NCBI GenBank assembly: GCA_033030425.1
Contig: JAUFSD010000021.1
Span: 1,297,694 to 1,361,693, forward strand
Direction: 5' to 3'
Length of the DNA stretch: 64,000 bases
Source: Verpa conica
Lineage: Eukaryota > Ascomycota > Pezizomycetes > Pezizales > Morchellaceae
Numbering within the stretch: position 1 is the stretch's first letter; the number at the start of each line of letters is the position of its first letter. Below, piece after piece: positions 56,292-64,000 of the stretch. The position numbers and the translations under genes were made by a program. The notes beneath the pieces were generated by a model, which saw only the letters and a program-made list of their open reading frames with translations, made no database searches and had not been told where the DNA came from.

Positions 56292-59200
56292 ATGTCCCTA
56301 GTCTTTAACAACGTACAGAGAGCGCGATACAATATGTTATCTATTTACGACGAACTCAATCGCTGGAAGCAGCAATTGCGTCCGCTCCCGGTTGATCTAG
56401 TAGGTGATTATGCAGGCCGAGAGTTATTTCTTGTTGAGGGAGATTCGCTTCTTCGCCTAGTTTTTCGTGATGAGAGAATAGATATGAAGGGTGTGCTAAT
56501 ACCTCCCCTGTTTATTTTGCAAGAACTGACATAATTTCAATGCTAGATGGGTTTCAGTTGTTACATTGTGTCTACGTTGTAGAGTCGTTTTTGGCAAATT
56601 TAGGGAAGCGGGGATGTAAATTCCATCTAGTTTTCTTTGAAGGTCTGACCCCAGTTATGGTTTCAGTTGTGAAACAATGGATGAACTCCATTATTATAGC
56701 CCCCTCATACTAATATTGAGCTGAGCTTAATAGAGAATAGCTACACGTCTATTCCTTCAGGCCCAGCCTCTATCAATAGCGGGTACAAGTATTCATTCGC
56801 ACGCTCCGCAATAATCCAACACCTCTTTTATATATCCAGGACCGAAACCATAGTGAGGAATAGCACCTTCCGTATATTTCAGTTTCAATCCCCAGACCAT
56901 GGTGATTTCCAGCAGTACCTCGCCACTACCAGGCCATATTTTGTTATGTGCTATGATAGCATAGGTGAATCAAGTGAGAGGGTCAGATTTCTGTTGAATG
57001 TCTTTGTGTGGAGGATGATTATGGCTGGTTATAATGTGGCTTGGATAAATACTGTCGAGTTTAGGGATAGTAAGGTCAGGGATAAACTTCCTCGGTGATC
57101 TACTGAGAAAACTAACAAAATTCTTGCCATAGGTTATAACAAAAATTGTCCAGGGAGGACCAGCGTTGCTGATCGAAGATTTTCAACTACACTCCCACTC
57201 CGCCTACAGAATAGTTGCTAAAGAAACCCCCATTGGCCGTGGATATGACTACGAATTTCCAGAGATCCCTATGAGCGCTGTGATCTCCGAGCGAGAGATG
57301 ATGGCTGTGGCATCGGTATCTACCCTCTTAAAGAACTCTGAGTGGGATGAGACAGAAACACCATATGTCGCCACATTTTTACTGCATATAGCTCTGCTTA
57401 ATCACTTGTCTCTCCCGCAAAGACATCTCGAATCTGTACCAGATACAAACACTAGTCATGTACTTGAAATGGTATTCCGGAAGATAGTGGTTGTTTCATG
57501 GGGGTTCCTAAGTGCGGAGAAATACCGACTGGCGGCTGCCAAGCTACAACATAACATCCACGACTTTGTCGATGGGAGGTTACTCACAAATCTGCAACAT
57601 AGGTTAGACAATGATAACGTTGCACCCGACTCGCTCTCACAGCCTGTTCGCGATGACTTTACTCGAATGTCCAAAATAATCAGTGTATTGTCTGGATGTT
57701 ATATCTCGTTACCGAGCCAGATTAAAAATAGGCCGGAATATTATAGTCCGCCGGCATCTCCTCAAAAACCATCAAATCGTGCTACCGAGCTAGCGGTTCT
57801 GCCATTCTCCAATCCAGTATTCGATACTTTCCTATCTCGTATTCAACTCACGGTCGACTCTTCAGCGGCTATCATCGAAGCCGGTGGTAATAGCGATCCC
57901 ATTCGATCCCTATCCAACTTGAACCACCAAAACAACATCGACATTAAACCCATTGTTTGGAGTTTACCAGAATGGAAAAGAAGCACCAATAAATGGATTG
58001 CAGGGAGAGCAAGACGATCAGAGCAATTTCTTTTCTCTGAGATGACAAAGTATGCAGCGTCTCTTGTTGGTGCAAAAGGGAAGGTTTTAGAGCCGGTAAT
58101 CATCACGAACGGTCCTCCGAACTCGCAGCTTAACATTCGACAGATAACAACTGGAAATCCCCCTAGAAAGAAGGAAAAACCCACAGTTAAGCCGATGAGC
58201 AAGAAGGATATTATCCGTGCTGAAAACAGTAGAAAGCTCTCTGAGAAGGGGGACCTTACTCTTCAGCGCATGTGGCAAACATTATGTGGTGATATGCAAG
58301 AGATTAAAGATGAGCTTACGAAGATCTTTCAGCTTGACCAATTCCTAGACAAGATAAACTCTACATTATCAGAGAAGCGTTATGTTGTGAGCTGCGAGGT
58401 CCGAGTATATAAGATTTGGGTACTTCAACGGGTTTGGGCTGAATACTGCCGGGGGGATAGGAAAGAGGATGGATATGAAGTATCAGCGAGAATCTTCGAT
58501 GAGGCTAAAAAGCTACTGACATCCAAAGGTCTTACAAAGAAGATTATCCAGATATTAACAAATGTTTTTGGCTCATTAGGTATACCAATGCCACCGCGGT
58601 CAACGCAAGACCCTCTACTAGACAGCAAACTATCATTTATTACGCCATGGAATGGAACTATGGTGGGGGATACTGAACTTCAGATGACTTCTGCCGAGTT
58701 CCAGCTGTTACATTGCGGGCCATATATGGATCGGAATATGGATTCAAAGCCAGATCCTAGGGTTGAATTCGAACCTGATGGTTGGCAAAGAGAGGTCTTA
58801 GATGAAATTGATCAGAACAACTCTGTCTTTGTCGTTGCACCCACGTCCGCTGGAAAGACGTTTATTTCTTTTTATGCAATGGAGAATGTTAGAATAAGTA
58901 CTCCATACCCACATGTATATAAATTTAACAGTAGCGATAGATCCTCAGATCTGGCGATGACGATATATTGGTTTATGTGGCACCGAACAAAGCTTTGGTA
59001 TGTTATTATCCCCCGTCGAGTCAAAGCTATAATTTAGGATGCTACTAGAAATAATGGTTAAAATTCTTCATAGGTCAACCAAGTAGCCGCAGAAGTGATG
59101 GCACGCTTTCGGAAGCGATATACGCACGCAGGAAAGTCAGTTTGGGCAATCCACACCCGGGACAGGCGTATCGGTAACTCTACCGGATGTCAAATTCTCG

Positions 59201-62108
59201 TTACCGTGCCGCACATACTACAAATCATGCTCCTCTCACCAGGTAACGCAAATTCTTGGTCTACACGCGTCAAACGCATTATATTTGATGAAATCCACTG
59301 CATTGGCCAGCTCGACGATGGTGTTGTTTGGGAGCAGCTTCTTATTCTATCTCCATGCCCTATCATTGCGTTATCAGCGACTGTTGGAAACCCAGAGGAG
59401 TTCAGTAACTGGATGGAGTCTACACAGAAGGCACTAGGGGTCAAGCTAAAAACGATACAACATCACCACCGATACTCAGATCTGCGTAAGATCTTCTACT
59501 GTCCACCAAAAACGTATAATTTCACCGGGCTACGGATAGAGCGGAAATTTCCAAGACTAGAAAGTTCCTCGTCTTTTATTCCGATACACCCTATCTCTTG
59601 CTTAGTAGATTCTTCTCGTGGTATGCCCGGAGATCTCGCTTTAGAGCCTAGGGATTGCTTATCGCTCTATCGGACAATGAGGGACAAATCGACGAAAAGT
59701 TACCCCCTCGAACAAAATCTCAATCCAGAGAGATTCTTTGCCAAATCTCCTATGATTCATAGACTAGACGTGATTGAGTGGGAGTTTGAACTTAAGAAAA
59801 TACTTCGACACTGGATGTACTCGCCTGGCTCGCCCTTTGACGGCGTTGTCGAGGGACTGATTAGCAATATAGCGGAGAAACCCGAAATTCACCAAATAGA
59901 TCAAGATGGGGGTTTTTCAGTTGAAGAAAATGAGCAATCCTTAGAAGAAGCCATTGAAACAGCCAGCGACCTACCGAACCTTCGTAAAACGACTCTCCCC
60001 CTCCTTGACGAGCTCAACAGTAAAAACGCTCTCCCTGCCATTATTTTTTCTTTTGACCGGAGTATCTGCGAAAAGTTATGTCTTCATGTTGTGACGCAAC
60101 TAATGGATGCTGAGTCAGAATGGCGGAAGACTGATGCTGGGTGGAATACAACCCTACGCAAGTGGAAGGAGTACAAAGAAATAAAGAGAACACGTGCTGC
60201 AAAGAAACGCTCAACCATTTATGTTCAAGGTACGAAGGAGGATCTAATGCGTGAGAAGGCGGCATCGGAGTCAAGCTTCTTGGATTCCTTCAATCCAGGG
60301 GCCCCATCACCACAATTCTCATTTGCAGATAACGGCAAGCATAGCTATAACGAGTTGATGGATGATATTGAATTTCTTTCAAGGTTTTCAAGATCACTGC
60401 CAACCCGCGCATTGGATGCCTTAAGACGTGGAATTGGTATTCACCATTCCGGACTTAACCGTACGACCCTACTATTTCCTGTTGAGTTTTCATAGCCGGT
60501 TTGGTCATTTTCTAACAGCGCACAATAAGCTAGGCCACTACCGCCAAATGTAAGGCAGCAGCGACTCATATCAACTATATTTAAAATAGAGGCTATCAGC
60601 ATACTGACCTTTATCAATTGGCTAGGGTTGAGATACTTTTCAGAAAAGGCTACTTACGTGTTGTCATTGCGACTGGTAAACCACCCTCAAGTATCGAAAT
60701 AATATGAATAGAATCTGACGATTCATCAGGAACTCTTTCTTTAGGAATTAATATGCCTTGCAAGACGGTTGTCTTTGCAGGTGACAGTATATGGCTGACA
60801 TCTCTTACCTTCCGCCAATCAGCCGGAAGGGCTGGGAGACGTGGTTTTGACAACTTGGGAAACGTCGTATTCCTTGGAATTTCGCTAAACAAAGCCCGCC
60901 GGCTCATTAGCTCCAGCCTTCCGTCACTCATGGGACACTTTCCAATAACAACAACCCTGGTACTCCGACTCTTCAACCTTCTCAACGGCTCGGGTGGCTC
61001 GGAATATGCTAAAAGAGCTATCGGAGGACTTCTATCACAGCCGAGGCTTTATCTAGGAGGGGATGCATTCAAGGAGCAGGTCCTTCACCACCTTCGTTTC
61101 TCTATTGAATTTCTCCGTAGACAGTATCTCCTGGGACCAAGTGGTGTGCCACTTAACTTTGCTAGACTTACAGGTCACCTATATTATACAGAGAATAGTA
61201 GCTTCGCGTTTCACGCCCTGCTTCAGTCTGGATTTTTTCATACTTTATGCTCAGAAATTACAACTAAGCAGAGTCAAACTTGCATGGCTTTGATGCATAC
61301 TTTAGCGAATTTGTTTGGCCGACAACCACGGAGTCATACAGGTGCTAGAAGATTGCGTCCACTTCCACCGATCGCAGCCGCAGAACTTGAAAGGCACAAC
61401 AACAGAACTCTTCAGGTATATACGGCCTATGTTAAGACATTCGCTGCAGAGTATTGCAGAGATACCACTGATAATGTCTTACCATTCAGCCATGCAGTGT
61501 GCGGTGGCGGGCAAGAACCGGCCAACATACACCTCGAAAACACACCAGTACTACCACTCACTCCAGTTGTGGCTAGGTCGTCTTTTGTTGCTCTCTCAGG
61601 CCTTGGTGATGACTTTACCTCTATATCTGATCTCAGTGACTCCGTCCGCGCTGGGATCTTTCTCGAAAGAGCAGCGGTACCATACTTGAACACTAGCAGG
61701 GATATCGACCTTGATTCATACCTCCTCGACTTTTACCGCCACGGAGAGAAAGATACGCTTCTCAGGGAGAATAGTATCCGATCCAGTGACATGTGGTTCC
61801 TTTTCAACGACTTTAGTCTCGTCCTCGCGACTATCATCACTAGCCTCTCAAACTTTATAACTCATGAAACCGATGATGACGCTTTCGATGTTGCTGGTTT
61901 CGGTGACATTGAAGATTTCGGAGCTGACGATAGCCCCACGGATGCATGGGACTCTGATACCGGGGTTGACCAGGACGGGTCATCATCAGATGAGAATGAC
62001 GTAGACGTATATTTGAAGATGGATGGGTCTGGCCTGAGGAATGTTTTGAGAGCGTTTGAGGCTGTTAAACTTACGTTTGACCTAAAGTTTAAGGCAATGT
62101 GGAGTTAG
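56292..62108 (+). CDS. DDX60-like (Ski2-type) DExH-box RNA helicase
   Basis: Nine phase-consistent exons: 56292-56490, 56547-56642, 56761-57074, 57133-58887, 58941-58997, 59074-60460, 60534-60549, 60626-60675, 60730-62108, giving 1750 aa, the usual size for DDX60-type proteins. The N-terminal 200 residues match the family's PIN-like region (LVGDYAGRELFLVEGDSLLR, GFQLLHCVYVVESFLANL). Helicase motifs: Walker A APTSAGKT (772-779), YVAPNKALVNQV, DEIH (879-882), SAT (908-910), ATGTLSLGINMPCKTVVF, and QSAGRAGRRG (1321-1330). All are intact. The C-terminus has a long acidic stretch (DDDAFD...GADDSPTDAWDSD). It should unwind RNA using ATP, probably in the cytoplasm; animal DDX60 supports antiviral RNA sensing and ribosome surveillance, but the fungal role is not established. 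Exon 7 is only 16 nt, required to rebuild GLNRHYRQMVEILFRKGY. Intron 2 has a weak GTCTGA donor and could hide a small exon. Confidence 0.93.
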
Positions 62109-62898
62109 TTATGTGTATAGAATTGTCACAACAGGAGCTAGTTTTTGGCAGGTAGATGTGGATGGGTATGAAGCAGTGGGCAGATAACAGATGTATACAT
62201 TGGTTAGATAAATGACTATATGTACTCGGGCACAAAGATATGACAATGGGGATATGTATTTTATTGTGTCACCACCCAAAGAATACCCCTGACCCGAGCC
62301 ACGTGTGATCTACGGTACCTGCATTATGAGCATGTCTCATCAGAGCCGCATTGGATTCGATCTGCCTACAGAGCTTCAATGACTAATCACAAACTTGTCC
62401 GACACTCGCAGAGCCTCAACTGTACATGTACCTAAAACACCAAACTGAACTTCCAGGAAGTTCTATATCTTAAAATAGATAACTAGGGATTTATGAGGTA
62501 TGCTGCTACCGAGAGAAAAACAAGGTGTCAATTGGAGGCTAGGGCAGAATTGATTGAGTAGTACCATATCTTAAACCCCACTACAACGACAGCGGTTTAT
62601 TCTTAATGAGAAATCTACATGTAAGGCCTGTCTCGTGTCCAGCCTAGATCATGTGGCACCAAGGATCGTGCCTCCCGCTACACCACAGTGCAACAAAGCG
62701 CAGCGTAATTATCAACCAATCACATGAAGCCTGGCACGAGACAGATGTAAGGCCTATATATCAAGAGTACTCTAGGTTTACCTATATAATAGTTTTCAGT
62801 AATCTGCTTCCATTTAGCTGTATTGGACTTTGAGCCTAGTAGGAATCACATCTATCATCATGATACTTCGTAAATTGCTTGAGCAATAATCACAACCA
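62109..62898. other. Spacer with a MITE
   Basis: Downstream flank of the helicase gene; contains only the 117-bp element below. Confidence 0.6.
62628..62744. mobile_element. 117-bp MITE with 9-bp target duplication
   Basis: Inverted ends CTGTCTCGTGTCCAGCCT and AGCCTGGCACGAGACAG are flanked by exact direct repeats ATGTAAGGC (62619-62627 and 62745-62753). A 9-bp duplication is typical of Mutator-like insertion (hAT gives 8). Non-coding. Confidence 0.85.
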
Positions 62899-63069
62899 AT
62901 GGAACTCACTGTCGCGGGCAGCTCCGGGGATACCAACGCCACCGTCGCACGAAACAAGACCAAAACCGGACCACACCCCAGCAAGAGAGTCACCTTCGAC
63001 CTCGCCCCCACTAGGCGATCGAGTCGATTGAATGCGCGCATTGTGAGCGATTTAACGGAAAGGGAATAA
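62899..63069 (+). CDS. Short basic ORF beside the LTR element
   Basis: ATG-started, 56 aa: MELTVAGSSGDTNATVARNK, PSKRVTFDLAPTRRSSRLNA, RIVSDLTERE. It is Arg/Ser/Thr-rich and GC-rich compared with the spacer. It could be a piece of a retroelement or a short orphan. The minus strand is open as well (63098-62814). No family recognised. Confidence 0.25.
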   Translation: MELTVAGSSGDTNATVARNKTKTGPHPSKRVTFDLAPTRRSSRLNARIVSDLTERE

Positions 63070-63245
63070 TGGGCGCGGGAAGGCTCGTATCCACGCACGC
63101 GAGGTTGGTGGGGGTTTGTGTCTCTGGCAATAAGGTTCTCCGGGCCGACGGCCCTCGTGTAGTTCAGGAATTTACGTAACGTTATCGTATGGCCGGGGCT
63201 CTTTCAGACACTTTGTACGCGGTTTGTATGAGAAAGATACCTTTC

Positions 63246-64000
63246 TGTTGGATATGACATATCCAACAGAAACAGTGGGAGAAATTTAGTTTAGAGTGAA
63301 AAAAGTTCTTTTGGCGTTAAGGTTATTTTGGAAGCAGAGAAGAAGGAAAAAATAGGGGAAGCATATAAGGAGGGGCCTCGCCCCGAGGATTTTCTTAGGC
63401 ACGCAACGTCTTGTTTATATTGTCTAGTAAAGAAATATTACAGAGTTTTCCACTTGTAATATCTTTTGCCGTAACACCGTTTATTGTCGCCGTCCTAGTC
63501 GCTGTCACCGTTCCGTTGCCTAGGCCTCACCGTACCATCCCGACCGCCCCGCCACACTACGTTGCGTCCCTACAAGCCTACCCAACAACACTGCACCAAC
63601 GTTCTGCCAGTAGCTGGTCCCCCCGGGGACCCTCCGGCATTTCGCCTCCCAGCCACCCTTGATGACTTTACCACCGCCTATAACACCGACGCCGCCCAGT
63701 TTCACGCCAATCTTCTGCAGTACGCAGCCAAGCTCCAGGAAAACAACATTCGACTCCGCAACGAAAGAAACGGACACCTTCAAGCGGCTACGGAGGCACA
63801 AGCCAGCCTCAACAATGCCGAAGCCATCGTCACCGCTGAAGAAACCGCCCAACGTCTCACCACCGCCAACACCGTTCTCACTCACCGAATAACCAACTTG
63901 GAAAACGATCTTCGCGCAGCCCGAACCGCCGCGGAAGGAGGGAGAATCCCAACTCCACCTCCCCTCGATATCAATGACCCCGTCGCCCCCAGAAGATCTG
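63246..64000 (+). mobile_element. LTR retrotransposon, 5' end; continues beyond the right edge
   Basis: TGTTGGATAT opens a probable 5' LTR (63246 to about 63432, ending near ATATTACA), with a 13-bp palindrome over its first bases (63243-63271). It is followed by a GC-richer Gag-like frame. The LTR limits are tentative because the 3' LTR is outside the window; superfamily (Ty3-type is my guess) needs the pol sequence. Confidence 0.5.
63499..64000 (+). CDS. Gag-like coiled-coil N-terminal region, partial
   Basis: The frame is open from just after a TAG at 63496 to the edge (167 codons) with no in-frame ATG, so the start is unclear; it may lie in another frame or have been lost. The sequence reads LPVAGPPGDPPAFRLPATLD, DFTTAYNTDAAQFHANLLQY, then a long coiled coil (AAKLQENNIRLRNERNGHLQ, NTVLTHRITNLENDLRAAR) and a Pro-rich turn (RIPTPPPLDINDPVAP). 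This is the usual front of fungal Ty3-type Gag proteins, where the coil precedes the capsid helices. The capsid and zinc knuckle would lie beyond the window. Confidence 0.55.

Noticed and set aside
1..64000. CRISPR arrays, operons, ribosome-binding sites and rho-independent terminators
   Set aside because: None seen, and not expected: the introns and gene families show a eukaryotic (fungal) nuclear sequence.

Overview
The window is nuclear DNA of a filamentous ascomycete (Pezizomycotina). The signs are many short introns (mostly 40 to 120 nt) with GTRNGT-like donors and CTAAC or CTGAC branch sites, fungal gene families (CFEM, Cys-rich secreted protein, fungal P450, F-box/ankyrin and CHAT-TPR NLR-like families, Tad-like LINE), and isolated CCCTAACCC motifs matching a TTAGGG-type telomere repeat. 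Low gene density, long barren spacers and many small terminal-inverted-repeat elements would suit a Pezizales (truffle-like) genome. That placement is inference; no rRNA or marker gene is present.

Layout. 0-1.6 kb: 5' part of a minus-strand ankyrin-repeat gene running off the left edge. 1.6-7.3 kb: spacer holding a decayed CHAT/TPR gene at 5.7-6.3 kb. 7.4-12.4 kb: two divergent, probably paralogous mitochondrial-type TPR genes separated by about 2.1 kb that holds two related MITEs. 12.9-13.4 kb: a 476-bp TIR element. 14.0-14.7 kb: an intact probable beta-trefoil-like gene. 18.7-21.5 kb: an F-box/ankyrin gene and an orphan. 22.3-24.6 kb: a nine-exon conserved fungal gene carrying a homeodomain-like WFKNRRA motif. 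28.3-30.9 kb: a 5'-truncated LINE with a 15-bp target duplication. 31.4 and 37.4 kb: two small secreted-protein genes (Cys-rich SSP, CFEM). 40.0-41.3 kb: an HNH-endonuclease-like gene. 43.6-44.9 kb: two adjacent copies of a coiled-coil fungal domain, one broken. 45.5-46.6 kb: an acidic Ser-rich protein. 51.8-53.6 kb: a complete six-exon P450. 56.3-62.1 kb: a complete nine-exon DDX60-like DExH helicase. 63.2 kb to the right edge: start of an LTR retrotransposon with a Gag-like coiled coil.

Most of these genes had to be assembled across introns, and the exon joins given are phase-consistent. Nothing indicates a biosynthetic cluster: the P450 has no pathway partners here. The secreted proteins (SSP, CFEM) and the NLR-like families (ankyrin, CHAT-TPR) fit an accessory, repeat-rich compartment. 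The DDX60-like helicase, the TPR pair and the 542-aa conserved protein look like core genes. The richest unexplained structure is the set of small inverted-repeat elements: a mariner-like 155-bp family, a GTGTTCG family, a nested composite, and several single-copy perfect palindromic elements.
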